This document shows, piece by piece, positions 16,960-25,849 of a DNA stretch of 64,000 nt. The notes under the pieces were generated by a model that was not told the DNA's origin, ran no database searches, and worked only from the letters and a program-made list of their open reading frames with translations. Position 1 is the first letter of the stretch. Every line of letters starts with the position of its first letter. The DNA is from Tepidibacter hydrothermalis (lineage in GTDB: Bacteria; Bacillota; Clostridia; Peptostreptococcales; Peptostreptococcaceae), in contig NZ_CP120733.1 of the NCBI RefSeq assembly GCF_029542625.1, forward strand, positions 3,038,001-3,102,000. The letters run 5' to 3'. The translations under genes were made by a program, and so were the position numbers.

Positions 16960-18618
16960 CTAATGTACCAATCTGCTTCCGCCTATAAACTCTTTAAGTA
17001 TTGATGTTGGCGGAACATCCCCCTCATCTTCTATTGTAACAAAATATTGTAGGAATTTTAATAATCTATTAGCTTCTCTATATTCCTTACAATTAGGATC
17101 TATCTCTTTTAATAAAGGTTCTGCATACTTTTTAAGTATAGATAACTCATATATAGAGGCAGAATTAAACATAACATCTGCATTTTCTTGATATGGGAAA
17201 ATATAGTTTTTCTCACCACGTCTTACCATAGACCACATTTGAATAGTTCTTATAGCACTATGTCCTCTAAACTGATTATCTCTTACCATTCTTCTTATAA
17301 GTCTTACATCGGTTGTGTGTATTCTATTGTGTTCATCCAAATTAAGCTGAGTTAAAGCACTCACATATATCTTAAACTTATTATCTTCAGAAATAGACTC
17401 TGTTAAAAGATCATTAAGCCCATGTATTCCCTCTATTATTATAGGTTGATCCTCTCTAACCTTTAATCTATTTCCTCTATACTCTCTTTTACCAGTCTTA
17501 AAATTAAAATATGGAACTTGTATTTCTTCTCCATTTATAAGATTTTGCAAATCCTTATTAAAAAGATCTAAATCAATAGCATAAATAGACTCAAAATTAT
17601 GCTTACCATCTTTATCTTTAGGTGTATCCTCTCTATTTACAAAATAATCATCTAAAGATATTGATACAGGTCTTAGTTTATTAACTCTCAATTGTATAGA
17701 TAGTCTTTGTGCAAAACTAGTCTTACCTGATGATGATGGACCTGAAATCAATATAACCTTGCTTTTTTTCTTATTTTTAACTATCATATCAGCTATCCTG
17801 GCTATTTTCTTTTCATGAAGAGCTTCTACAGTTCTTATTATATCTCCATAATTTCCATCCTCTATCAATTTATTTAACATAGCAATCTTATGAACATCCA
17901 TTATTTTAGCCCATTCTTCTGCTTCTTTATAAACTTGAGCAAGCTTTGGTTGATCTATAAATTTAGCAACCTTATCTGGATGTTCCTTTTTTGGTCCAAG
18001 TATAACAACTCCAGGGTTATAGTATTTCAAATCAAATAACTTCAAATATCCTGTAGACGGAACCATATAACCATAAAAATAATCTTTTATCCATCCACAT
18101 TTATATATGCTTACAGTATCAGATTCTTTATATCTGAATAAATCAGCTTTCGCATTTTTTTCATTAGTCTCAAATATTTTTATAGCCTCTTCTATAGGTA
18201 GCTTTTTCTTTTCTATAAGAACATCCTCATCTATTATTTCTCTCATTCTAGCTTTTACTTTTTTTATATCTTCTTCATTTATATCTCTATCATAGTTTAT
18301 TTCACAATAAAGCCCTTTTCCCAGGGAATGTTCTACAGATACTCTGCATCCAGATAACATTTCCTCACAAGCTCTTATAAATACAAAAGATAAACTTCTC
18401 ATATAAGTTCTAATTCCATCCTGCTTTGTTAAATCTACAAATTCAACATTACAATCCTTTTCTATTTTATAAGTCAATTCTCTAAGATTGTTATCTACTA
18501 CCCCAAGAACTATAGTGGAGTCATATTTTTTATCATAGTCTTTGCTTATTTCAAGAAGTGTAGTACCAACTTCATACTCCCTAACATCATCCATTATATT
18601 AATTTTAACTTTATTCAC
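16960..18618 (-). CDS. TGS/threonyl-tRNA-synthetase-like and uridine-kinase fusion (putative nucleoside kinase)
   Basis: A 552-residue protein with three parts: a TGS-like N-terminus (to about 65), a segment like the second additional domain of threonyl-tRNA synthetase (about 70-200), and a C-terminal phosphoribulokinase/uridine kinase domain with the P-loop GPSSSGKTS at 293-301, followed by SLDDYFVNREDTP and IIEGIHGLND. This fusion is widespread in Clostridia. Uridine phosphorylation is the usual annotation, but the substrate has not been shown for this protein. GTG start behind GGGAG. Upstream of glsA. Confidence 0.9.
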   Translation of the reverse strand: MNKVKINIMDDVREYEVGTTLLEISKDYDKKYDSTIVLGVVDNNLRELTYKIEKDCNVEFVDLTKQDGIRTYMRSLSFVFIRACEEMLSGCRVSVEHSLGKGLYCEINYDRDINEEDIKKVKARMREIIDEDVLIEKKKLPIEEAIKIFETNEKNAKADLFRYKESDTVSIYKCGWIKDYFYGYMVPSTGYLKLFDLKYYNPGVVILGPKKEHPDKVAKFIDQPKLAQVYKEAEEWAKIMDVHKIAMLNKLIEDGNYGDIIRTVEALHEKKIARIADMIVKNKKKSKVILISGPSSSGKTSFAQRLSIQLRVNKLRPVSISLDDYFVNREDTPKDKDGKHNFESIYAIDLDLFNKDLQNLINGEEIQVPYFNFKTGKREYRGNRLKVREDQPIIIEGIHGLNDLLTESISEDNKFKIYVSALTQLNLDEHNRIHTTDVRLIRRMVRDNQFRGHSAIRTIQMWSMVRRGEKNYIFPYQENADVMFNSASIYELSILKKYAEPLLKEIDPNCKEYREANRLLKFLQYFVTIEDEGDVPPTSILKEFIGGSRLVH

Positions 18619-18663
18619 GTTATCATCTCCCTTGCTTTTTTAAAGTCTGTATAATAGTATATG

Positions 18664-18690
18664 TGCAAAAAGAGAGCATTTGCTCCCTTC
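18664..18690 (-). terminator. Intrinsic terminator of the HEPN-lepB-isomerase operon
   Basis: GGGAGCA..TGCTCTC stem (18672-18678 with 18681-18687) followed by TTTTT on the minus strand. Confidence 0.75.
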
Positions 18691-18692
18691 TT

Positions 18693-19463
18693 CTACTTTT
18701 TAGATATTTTTTTGTATAACGCAAAACTCTCATTTAAATACTTAGTATTCATTTCAAAAACTAAATACTTGTTATTTTTAATTTCTAATATGTCTTTTAT
18801 ATCTTTTTCCGTTACCAATCCATTTTCACTCAAACCTAAATGCAAGTCTTTATTTCCATCATTATCGCTTAAATGAACTAATCTTATATTATCCGATAAA
18901 CGCTTTAAATACTCATCTTTATTTATAAGATTATGGCCTGTATCATAACAAAATCCCAAATTATATTTTGTCACATTTTTAAATAAATATTCAAAATCCG
19001 ACAATACATTTCCAAGATTAATTAAGTCTCCACTTTTAGAGTATGTATTTTCAATATATATATCAACATCATCTATATTATTTAAAACTCTTATAAGAAA
19101 ATTTGCAGTATTATTTAAATACCCAATTCTATTTTTTTCAACCTTATTTTTAAATCCATATCCTAAATGCAAATTATAATACTTTACATTTAATAGTTTT
19201 CCTATTTTATAGTTTTCATAAAAATAATCAACCCAAAACTCATTTATCATTTTTATCGGATCACAAGTGTTCATCTCCATAGGTAGATGAATACCTATTG
19301 ATATATCATTTTTAATTAATTCATCCTTATTGTGATATAAATAATCCCAATCCTCAAGATTGTCTATTCCAACTTCTATATGATTAAACCCTAACTTTTT
19401 ACATATTTTTATCTTTTCCTTTATTTCATACGCCATAGAAGAGAATCCAATTCTCATGTCCAT
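18693..19463 (-). CDS. Sugar phosphate isomerase/epimerase-like TIM barrel protein
   Basis: A 256-residue protein of the xylose isomerase-like TIM barrel (AP endonuclease 2) superfamily: RIGFSSMAYEIKEKIKICKKLGFNHIEVGI, HLGYGF, IYIENTYSKSGDLINLGN, GFCYDTGHNLIN and LVHLSDNDGNKDLHLG with candidate metal ligands His, Glu, Asp. The substrate cannot be told. Start at the ATG two bases after the lepB stop (or the ATG six bases further in). Last gene of the operon with the HEPN protein and lepB. Confidence 0.8.
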   Translation of the reverse strand: MDMRIGFSSMAYEIKEKIKICKKLGFNHIEVGIDNLEDWDYLYHNKDELIKNDISIGIHLPMEMNTCDPIKMINEFWVDYFYENYKIGKLLNVKYYNLHLGYGFKNKVEKNRIGYLNNTANFLIRVLNNIDDVDIYIENTYSKSGDLINLGNVLSDFEYLFKNVTKYNLGFCYDTGHNLINKDEYLKRLSDNIRLVHLSDNDGNKDLHLGLSENGLVTEKDIKDILEIKNNKYLVFEMNTKYLNESFALYKKISKK

Positions 19464-19465
19464 AA

Positions 19466-19999
19466 TTATTTTAATAAACCTATTTTATTAAATGGATAAA
19501 GTCTTATAAAAGCTCTACCTATTATTTCATCTTCCTCTACAAAACCAACTCTAGGATCTCTACTATCTAAACTATTAGGTCTATTATCTCCCATGGCAAA
19601 TATATGACCTTCAGGAACTACTGAATCTATAATACCATCTGTGTAATCCCCATTTATATAGTCTTCTTTAAGCTCTACATCATTAACATACACTTTTCCA
19701 TTCATAACCTTTACCTTATCACCAGGAAGACCTACAACCCTTTTAACAAGGTCCTTGTCTTTCCCATTGTCTCCAGGTAGGTGCGATTTGAATATAACTA
19801 TATCTCCCTTTTTAGGCTCATTCATAGTGTATGGTATTTTATTTATTATAAGGTAATCATTTTCTTCAAGTGTTGGATACATAGAGTACCCCTTAACAAG
19901 AGTAGGTCTTATAAATAAAGTTATAAAAAAAGCCAGTATACAAGCTATTCCTATAGTTTTTATCCACTCCACAATTTCACTTTTTACTTTTTCATTCAT
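19466..19999 (-). CDS. lepB: Signal peptidase I
   Basis: Cleaves signal peptides of secreted proteins at the membrane. One N-terminal membrane anchor (IGIACILAFFITLFI), then the catalytic serine S39 in KGYSMYPTL and the catalytic lysine K86 in DLVKRVVGLPGD; box E is GDNRPNSLDSR. At 177 residues it is the short Gram-positive type. Its ATG overlaps the end of the HEPN gene by eight bases, so translation is coupled. Confidence 0.95.
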   Translation of the reverse strand: MNEKVKSEIVEWIKTIGIACILAFFITLFIRPTLVKGYSMYPTLEENDYLIINKIPYTMNEPKKGDIVIFKSHLPGDNGKDKDLVKRVVGLPGDKVKVMNGKVYVNDVELKEDYINGDYTDGIIDSVVPEGHIFAMGDNRPNSLDSRDPRVGFVEEDEIIGRAFIRLYPFNKIGLLK

Positions 20000-20810
20000 A
20001 GCAAACGTCTCCTTTATCCCTTATATATTTACTTAGAAGTTCTATTATTATATTATTTATATCATCATATTTATCAAACTTTATATCAACATCTAATTTT
20101 TCACATGCAGTTATAAAATCGTCCACAACTTCAAATGGCTTCCCATATATATGTTCTATATCTTCTTTGCTAACTCCTTTAAAACCGTGTCCAACAGGAC
20201 ATTCATTTCTAAGTCTTATTAAGTTCTCTAATTTTTCGCTATTGAGTATTTCTAATACTTTAGCTATTTTTTTTGTTTTTCTCATATTTTTGTTTATATA
20301 TCTAGTAATTCCATAAGTCAAGTTGCTAGTATATATATTATACTTCTTTTTAAGTATATTCAATATGTTTTTTTTAGATACCATATACCCTATCATAGAT
20401 ATTTTTGTTTTATTTGATTGACTTTGAACAAATACATACTTAAACAAAGCTTCCTTTAATCTGTATATTCTTCCTAAAAAATCTATATATTCTTCATTTA
20501 TCAACTTTATTTTTATATTTTCTATAAACTCAGAGAATATAGCAGCAACTTCTCCATCCAATAAATCTATAGAATTATTTCTAAGCTTTTTTACATCTTT
20601 TCTGTTTTTAATTTGAGGAGTTAACATATCAAGCTTTTTTACAGCAGTCCTAAAATCAAAATTAACAGATGATTTACAGTAACTAACCAATATATGAAGA
20701 TCTCCATTCTCTATTCCAAGTTCTTCTAATATATCTAAAACCGCATCATAATTATACCTTGCCAAAAATTTTGTTATTACAAATTCGTATTTTTTATCTA
20801 TGCTTCCCAT
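19992..20810 (-). CDS. Orphan HEPN-domain protein related to Csm6/Cas02710-type RNases (putative)
   Basis: A 272-residue soluble, helical protein. Near the C-terminus it has LRNECPVGHGFKGVSKEDI with R201 and H208, the R-x6-H signature of HEPN RNases; the sequence around it resembles CRISPR-associated Csm6/TIGR02710-type proteins (RN....HGF). Residues 85-130 (EYIDFLGRIYRLKEALFKY) also fit the second helix region of that family. The N-terminal 75 residues look like paired TPR-like helices (NYDAVLDILEELG, FDFRTAVKKLDML). No CARF sensor domain and no CRISPR locus is present. Start ATG with GGAGGA. First gene of an operon with lepB. Identification is by motif only. Confidence 0.6.
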   Translation of the reverse strand: MGSIDKKYEFVITKFLARYNYDAVLDILEELGIENGDLHILVSYCKSSVNFDFRTAVKKLDMLTPQIKNRKDVKKLRNNSIDLLDGEVAAIFSEFIENIKIKLINEEYIDFLGRIYRLKEALFKYVFVQSQSNKTKISMIGYMVSKKNILNILKKKYNIYTSNLTYGITRYINKNMRKTKKIAKVLEILNSEKLENLIRLRNECPVGHGFKGVSKEDIEHIYGKPFEVVDDFITACEKLDVDIKFDKYDDINNIIIELLSKYIRDKGDVCYE

Positions 20811-20949
20811 ATAATCCTCCTATAAGTCAAAAGTTAGTATTATATATAATATGCCTTTTATTTAGTTTATTAAAACTATTAAATTTTTGACATACAAAAT
20901 TATTGACTATTTAGCGGTTTATTTCAATATATCATTTTTACTTAAGTCA

Positions 20950-20975
20950 AAAAAAGACCCTATAAGGGTCTTTCT
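20950..20975 (-). terminator. Intrinsic terminator of the 5'-nucleotidase gene
   Basis: AAAGACCCT (20953-20961) pairs with AGGGTCTTT (20965-20973), followed by TTTTT on the minus strand. Confidence 0.75.
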
Positions 20976-20976
20976 T

Positions 20977-21055
20977 ATAACGAATAGGAAATTATATTCC
21001 TCTTTAAGTTGCGGATAAATATAATTTTCGTCATGAGTTTCAAAAAAGTTTACAT
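20977..21055. repeat. Dispersed AT-rich repeat, family 1, copy R2
   Basis: ATAACGAATAGGAAATTATA at the left and TTTCAAAAAAGTTTACAT at the right. It aligns along its whole length with the reverse complement of 23338-23416, so this repeat flanks the 5'-nucleotidase gene as an inverted pair. Confidence 0.75.
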
Positions 21056-21085
21056 CTAATATTCTTTTAAATAATAACTTTTTTA

Positions 21086-23119
21086 TTACATAGATGGTAT
21101 TTTAATTACTTGACTTGGATATATTAAATTTGGATTATTTAAATTATTATACTCAGCTAACTTTTTCCAATCAATATCGAATTTCTTAGCTATTTTCCAA
21201 AGAACATCTCCATTTTTAACTGTATAGCTTTGTTCTTTAACAACAACTTCTTTTTTAACTTCTTCTTTTATAATCTCTTCCTTCTTTACTTCCTCTTTCT
21301 TAACTTCTTCCTTTTTAAGTTGCTCTTTAGATCCTTGTTTAACATCAGACTTAAGTAACCCTTGTTTTTGAAGTTCATATACATTTAAAGATTTAACATT
21401 AGGAGTTCTCTTATCCTCTGATGTAGGAATGCTTATTTTTCCTTCTTTCACTAATTTATAAACCTCATCTTTTAGAGGATTATCTAAATCTATCCCAATT
21501 AATTTCCAGTTATTATCAACTTGTGGAGTTACTTCTTTATTTTTAGTAACATATTTAACAATAAGACTTCTTATGCTTCCATCTGCATACTCTAATGAAG
21601 AATCAAATACTTTATCTTCTTCTTTAAAGTATCCATCCTTAACCATGTTCCCGAATCTATAGTTGTTAACTGCTATAGTAAATGTCATATCATCAGTAAC
21701 AGGTTGATCCTTGAACTTAAGATTAACTATTCTTTGTCCTTCTGGCTTTGATATATCTATATCATAATCAACACCTGAGAACATATCATAATTGTATCCT
21801 CTTATTTCAGGATTAAAACTAACTGTAACATCTCCATCTTTATAAGTATTATAGTATCTTGCAGACCATTCCATATAATCTTTTAATTGCTTACCTGTAA
21901 CCTTAACACTAATTAATGTATTTGGATATTTATATATATTAGCAACATCTTTTTTCTTAAAATCTCCCTTTAAAAGGTTCATATCATTTTTAAAAGCTGC
22001 TACTGATGATATATCCGCTCCAGAATAGTGCATTTGAACTTTATTTATAAAGTCTATTAATGCAGTATCTTCTACTTGAGCTGTAGGTATACCTGGTAAT
22101 ACCTGAGTATTCTCTATAAAATCGTCAGTAACACTTCCTATTACCATATTTGCATCATTTCTAGAAGTTTCATGAATGTAATTGTATTTATTTTCAAGCT
22201 CTTTATCAACTTTATAATTCTTAGTGTCTATGTTTTCACTATTTTTTTCAACTACATCCCATTTTCCGTTTTCTTTTTTTAATTTTAAATCTATTTTAGA
22301 TACTCTATTTCCATAACTCTTAGGTTCAATAACTATAGTATCTCCTACTTTTTCACCTGCAATATCACTATGAGCATGTCCCATTACAACAGCATCAAGC
22401 TCTGGATTTTTTTCTATTATACTTCTCGTTCCATCAAAATCTGTATATTCATCTTCAAGTCCCATATGAAATACACCAACGAATACGTCAGCTTTACCCT
22501 TAAGTTCATTTATAACCTTTGAAGTTTCTTCAACTGGGTTTCTAAATTCTAATCCTTTGAAATGCTCTGGAGTTGATGATTCCCATCTTGGTATATTAGG
22601 AGTAACCATTCCTATTATAGCTACCTTAACTCCATCTTTTTCTACTATTTTATAAGCATCATAAACCCTTTTTCCATCTTCTTTATATAAGTTTCCAGCT
22701 AAAACTGTAGCATTTGAAGTTTTAACTGCCTTATCTAATACATCAAGACCAAAGTTAAATTCATGATTTCCAAGAGTCCATGTGTCATATCCTATATCAT
22801 TCATAACTTCAATTATAGGATTTTTATCTTTTCCCTGGAAAAGTTCTATTGAATTATCTTGAGTAGTATCTCCTGCATCAACTAATATTACATTTTTATT
22901 ATTACTTTTAATTTCTTTTACAACAGTTGCAACCTTTAAATATCCTGCATCAGAATCTTCTGTATCTAATGCATAATCCCATGGAAATATTCTTCCATGA
23001 ATATCACTTGTTCCTACTATTGTTAAAGTAGTTTCTTCTTCATTTGCACTAACTATTGATGGCACAAATAAAGTTAAAATCATACTCATTATAACCAATA
23101 ATGATATCCTCTTTTTCAT
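21086..23119 (-). CDS. Secreted 5'-nucleotidase / 2',3'-cyclic phosphodiesterase with C-terminal LysM
   Basis: Exported enzyme that dephosphorylates nucleotides outside the cell. Signal peptide at 1-25 (SLLVIMSMILTLFVPSIVSA). The metallophosphoesterase domain has GTSDIHGRIFPW, DAGDTTQDN, GNHEFNFG and GHAHSD; the 5'-nucleotidase C-terminal domain spans about 330-540. A short SLH-like or linker region, a lysine-glutamate repeat of KEEVK units (about 600-625) and one LysM domain (YTVKNGDVLWKIAKKF...YPSQVIKIP) follow, which should bind it to peptidoglycan. 677 residues. A palindromic leader element lies 20 bases before the ribosome site. Confidence 0.92.
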   Translation of the reverse strand: MKKRISLLVIMSMILTLFVPSIVSANEEETTLTIVGTSDIHGRIFPWDYALDTEDSDAGYLKVATVVKEIKSNNKNVILVDAGDTTQDNSIELFQGKDKNPIIEVMNDIGYDTWTLGNHEFNFGLDVLDKAVKTSNATVLAGNLYKEDGKRVYDAYKIVEKDGVKVAIIGMVTPNIPRWESSTPEHFKGLEFRNPVEETSKVINELKGKADVFVGVFHMGLEDEYTDFDGTRSIIEKNPELDAVVMGHAHSDIAGEKVGDTIVIEPKSYGNRVSKIDLKLKKENGKWDVVEKNSENIDTKNYKVDKELENKYNYIHETSRNDANMVIGSVTDDFIENTQVLPGIPTAQVEDTALIDFINKVQMHYSGADISSVAAFKNDMNLLKGDFKKKDVANIYKYPNTLISVKVTGKQLKDYMEWSARYYNTYKDGDVTVSFNPEIRGYNYDMFSGVDYDIDISKPEGQRIVNLKFKDQPVTDDMTFTIAVNNYRFGNMVKDGYFKEEDKVFDSSLEYADGSIRSLIVKYVTKNKEVTPQVDNNWKLIGIDLDNPLKDEVYKLVKEGKISIPTSEDKRTPNVKSLNVYELQKQGLLKSDVKQGSKEQLKKEEVKKEEVKKEEIIKEEVKKEVVVKEQSYTVKNGDVLWKIAKKFDIDWKKLAEYNNLNNPNLIYPSQVIKIPSM

Positions 23120-23137
23120 ACTATCTCCCCCTTACAT

Positions 23138-23211
23138 TTATCCAAAAGCTAAGAGTTCTATGTACATCCCCTCTTAAGGCTAGAGATAATGACTCTACAG
23201 CTTCTGGATTA
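23138..23211 (-). promoter_or_regulatory. Palindromic leader element (family 3) before the 5'-nucleotidase gene
   Basis: TTATCCAAAAGCTAAGAGT (23138-23156) pairs with ACTCTACAGCTTCTGGATTA (23192-23211). Related hairpins lie 32 and 30 bases before the starts at 32556 and 38276. The U-poor 3' side argues against a normal terminator. Confidence 0.55.
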
Positions 23212-23337
23212 GTTTACCCAAAATGTGACTTACGCAACTAAAACTTCAGTTAAAGTAAAAACTCCATCTGAATTAAACTGCACTTTATATTATGTAATTA
23301 ATACTTTTATAAAAAAGTCTTTATTCTAAAGATTTTC

Positions 23338-23416
23338 AATGTAGACTTTTTTGAAATTCATAACGCAAATTATATTTATCTACAATTCAAAAAGATTATA
23401 ATTTACTATTCATTAT
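23338..23416. repeat. Dispersed AT-rich repeat, family 1, copy R3 (inverted relative to R2)
   Basis: The reverse complement runs ATAATGAATAGTAAATTATA...TTTCAAAAAAGTCTACATT and aligns over about 79 bases with R2. Apart from this repeat and the leader element, the 23120-23562 gap contains only promoter-like AT-rich DNA. Confidence 0.75.
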
Positions 23417-23562
23417 AAATAAACTTATGTCTATACAAATATGCCTTTATTATTAGGATATCATTTCCAATTTTATATTTCAATAAATTTTTATGTTGAC
23501 TATATATATATATACATTAAAATATAATTAGGATCAAACTAACAGCAAAGGAGGTAATTACA

Positions 23563-23979
23563 ATAGAAAAATTCAAAGATATTTTTTATGAAATAAGCGA
23601 CCTAATATTAGGATTTTTTGTTTTATTAATTATAATAGCCACTATTGGATATCAGTTTTATGGATGGTTTGATAAAGATAAAGAATCAGTAATGAATATA
23701 AATACTACTATGGAAGATACAAACACTCCATCTAATGATAATTCAAATGAAAATAATTCTAAAATTTCTATACAAGATATCGTATATTTTCAAGTCAAGT
23801 CCGGAGAATCAGGTTCTCAAGTAGCCAGCAATCTAAAAAATCTAGGATTAATTGAAAATCCACAAGATTTTTTAACAAAATTGAAAGAATTAAATCTTGA
23901 GAATTCTGTAAAAGCAAATACATATAAACTAAAAACAGAATCGTCTCTAGATGAAATAATATCTACACTTACAAAATAG
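23563..23979 (+). CDS. Small single-pass membrane protein with MltG/YceG-like domain; apparent ATA start
   Basis: The frame from 23563 codes 138 residues: IEKFKDIFYEISD, a membrane helix (LILGFFVLLIIIATIGYQF), an Asn-rich linker, and a C-terminal 70 residues of the MltG/YceG N-terminal kind (VKSGESGSQVASNLKNLGLIENPQDF...KANTYKLKTESSLDEIISTLTK). The catalytic part of MltG is absent, so it is probably not a transglycosylase. AAAGGAGG is eight bases before an ATA codon at 23563; no in-frame ATG, GTG or TTG is as well placed. The internal ATG at 23692 lacks a ribosome site and would delete the membrane helix. Confidence 0.7.
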   Translation: MEKFKDIFYEISDLILGFFVLLIIIATIGYQFYGWFDKDKESVMNINTTMEDTNTPSNDNSNENNSKISIQDIVYFQVKSGESGSQVASNLKNLGLIENPQDFLTKLKELNLENSVKANTYKLKTESSLDEIISTLTK

Positions 23980-24006
23980 GCGCTATTATATAATAGCGCC
24001 TTTTTT
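23979..24006 (+). terminator. Intrinsic terminator of the MltG-like gene
   Basis: A 10-bp stem GGCGCTATTA/TAATAGCGCC (23979-23988 with 23991-24000) is followed by six T. It overlaps the stop codons of both convergent genes. Confidence 0.9.
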
Positions 24007-25665
24007 CTCATCCTCATATATCATTTTTTCTAGATTCTCAATAGATACAGGTTTACTGTATAAATATCCCTGATAAGATTGACAATCTAATTCTTCCAAT
24101 AAGTTCAATTGGTCTACATTCTCTACTCCTTCAGCTAATACCTTAAGATTCAAAGCCGTTGACATATCTATAATAGCCTTCATTATAGTTCTATTTACAT
24201 TATTAAAACAAATCTCATCTACAAATACTTTATCTATTTTAACCTTATCTATAGGCAAATCCTTCAAATAGCTTAACGATGAATAGCCCTTTCCAAAATC
24301 ATCTAGAAGTATTTTTATCCCCTTGCTTCTTAATATATTTAAAACATTGTAAACATATTCTTTATCTTCCATGGCAGCAGTTTCTATTATTTCAATACTT
24401 ATGTCTTTAGGATCTATTTTTGTTGACTCAAATACAGCTTCTAAATGCGGGATAAAACTTTCCTCATGTAATAGCTTTGGAGATACATTTACAGAAATGT
24501 TTATAGGCTCTTTTCCTCTATCTATCCAATCTCTTATTTGAAGGCATGCAAGCTTTAATATATGTTTATCCAATGTTTTTATAAACCCTGTTTCTTCTGC
24601 TATTGGTATAAACTCATTAGGATATATCATACCCTTTTTAGTATGATTCCATCTTACAAGAGCTTCAACTCCAATTATTTGATTTGTCATTATATCTACT
24701 TTAGGCTGATAATGTAGAATAAACTCATCCTTCTGTATCCCAATTATAAGACTTTCTGCAATATCGAATTTATTTTTTATCTGACTATGCATATTATCAT
24801 TATAAAATTGATAACCATTCCCCTGCTTTTCCTTAGTTTTATGCATAGCTATATCAGCATTTTTCATAAGTGTTTCCATATTGTCTCCATTTTTAGGATA
24901 TAAGCAAATTCCTATACTGCATGTTATATGTACAGTGCTATCTTCTAATTCAAATGGTTTTCTAAATCTACGTACAATTTTTTTAGAGATTTGAGCTATT
25001 TCATTTTCATTTTCAATATCATTAAGTATTATAAGAAATTCATCTCCACCAGATCTTGCTAAATAATCTTCTTCTCTAATATTTTCTTTAATTCTTCTGG
25101 CTACTTTTTTTAATATATAATCACCATGACTATGTCCTAGAGAATCATTTATCAATTTAAATTTATCCAAGTCTACAAATAATATAGCAAATTTTTTATT
25201 CTCTGATAAAGCTTTCTCAATATTTTTTTCAATATCCCTTCTGTTTGGAAGCTCTGTCAATGAATCATTAAATGCAGTATGAGTTATTTCTTCTAATAAA
25301 TTTTCCCTTTCTACTATAGCTTTTAAAAATCCATAAGCTATAAATATCATTCCTAATAAAAACGAGCTATTAAATACAATATTAGTTATCCCCGTATCTA
25401 CTATATTGTATTTCATTATATTTATAATATCCCCAAATATATATATAGATAAAAATATCCATCCAAAACTTAAATATCTTGTCTTCAACTTAACCGATAT
25501 CCCAAGACAAAATAAAGATAATATATATCCTAATGTTTTAATAAAAAAATCGAATATACTAGATTGTACATTCCCTTTAAAAGGTATATTATTTAAAATA
25601 AATACACATATAAAGAAAATAGTAATCGGCAGTATAATCCAATTCTTATAGAATTTTTCTTTCAT
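23986..25665 (-). CDS. Membrane GGDEF-EAL protein (diguanylate cyclase/phosphodiesterase)
   Basis: Makes and/or breaks cyclic di-GMP. About four hydrophobic segments in the first 120 residues, then a GGDEF domain with an intact RSGGDEFL active site and an RxxD inhibitory site (REED) five residues before it, then an EAL domain with intact EALVRW, NISVNVSPKLL, DDFGKGYSSLSYL and AEGVEN. Both halves therefore look active; the net direction cannot be told. About 559 residues; start at the ATG at 25665 behind GGGGGA. Confidence 0.93.
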   Translation of the reverse strand: MKEKFYKNWIILPITIFFICVFILNNIPFKGNVQSSIFDFFIKTLGYILSLFCLGISVKLKTRYLSFGWIFLSIYIFGDIINIMKYNIVDTGITNIVFNSSFLLGMIFIAYGFLKAIVERENLLEEITHTAFNDSLTELPNRRDIEKNIEKALSENKKFAILFVDLDKFKLINDSLGHSHGDYILKKVARRIKENIREEDYLARSGGDEFLIILNDIENENEIAQISKKIVRRFRKPFELEDSTVHITCSIGICLYPKNGDNMETLMKNADIAMHKTKEKQGNGYQFYNDNMHSQIKNKFDIAESLIIGIQKDEFILHYQPKVDIMTNQIIGVEALVRWNHTKKGMIYPNEFIPIAEETGFIKTLDKHILKLACLQIRDWIDRGKEPINISVNVSPKLLHEESFIPHLEAVFESTKIDPKDISIEIIETAAMEDKEYVYNVLNILRSKGIKILLDDFGKGYSSLSYLKDLPIDKVKIDKVFVDEICFNNVNRTIMKAIIDMSTALNLKVLAEGVENVDQLNLLEELDCQSYQGYLYSKPVSIENLEKMIYEDEKKGAII

Positions 25666-25776
25666 AAAATCCCCCAAAATATGTTTAATTAGATTTTTTC
25701 TGTTTAATTAAATCAATGTATGAATTTTTTACTTGAAATATATTATATCATCTTAAAACTACTTTACTATAAAAAA

Positions 25777-25835
25777 ATCATAAATTAAATAGTATATATA
25801 TACTATAATAATATCATAAATTAAATAGTATATAT
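25777..25835. repeat. Pair of 23-bp direct repeats upstream of the GGDEF-EAL gene
   Basis: Two identical copies of ATCATAAATTAAATAGTATA plus TAT begin at 25777 and 25813, 36 bases apart. They lie between prsW and the GGDEF-EAL gene and may be a regulator binding array or a simple duplication. Confidence 0.6.
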
Positions 25836-25849
25836 TAGTTTTTTTAACT

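Noticed and set aside
14445-20810. Type III CRISPR locus near the HEPN gene
   Set aside because: No cas genes, no repeat-spacer array and no CARF domain are visible anywhere in the window.
21240-21330. Lysine-glutamate codon repeats as a regulatory repeat
   Set aside because: They are the coding sequence of the flexible linker before the LysM domain.
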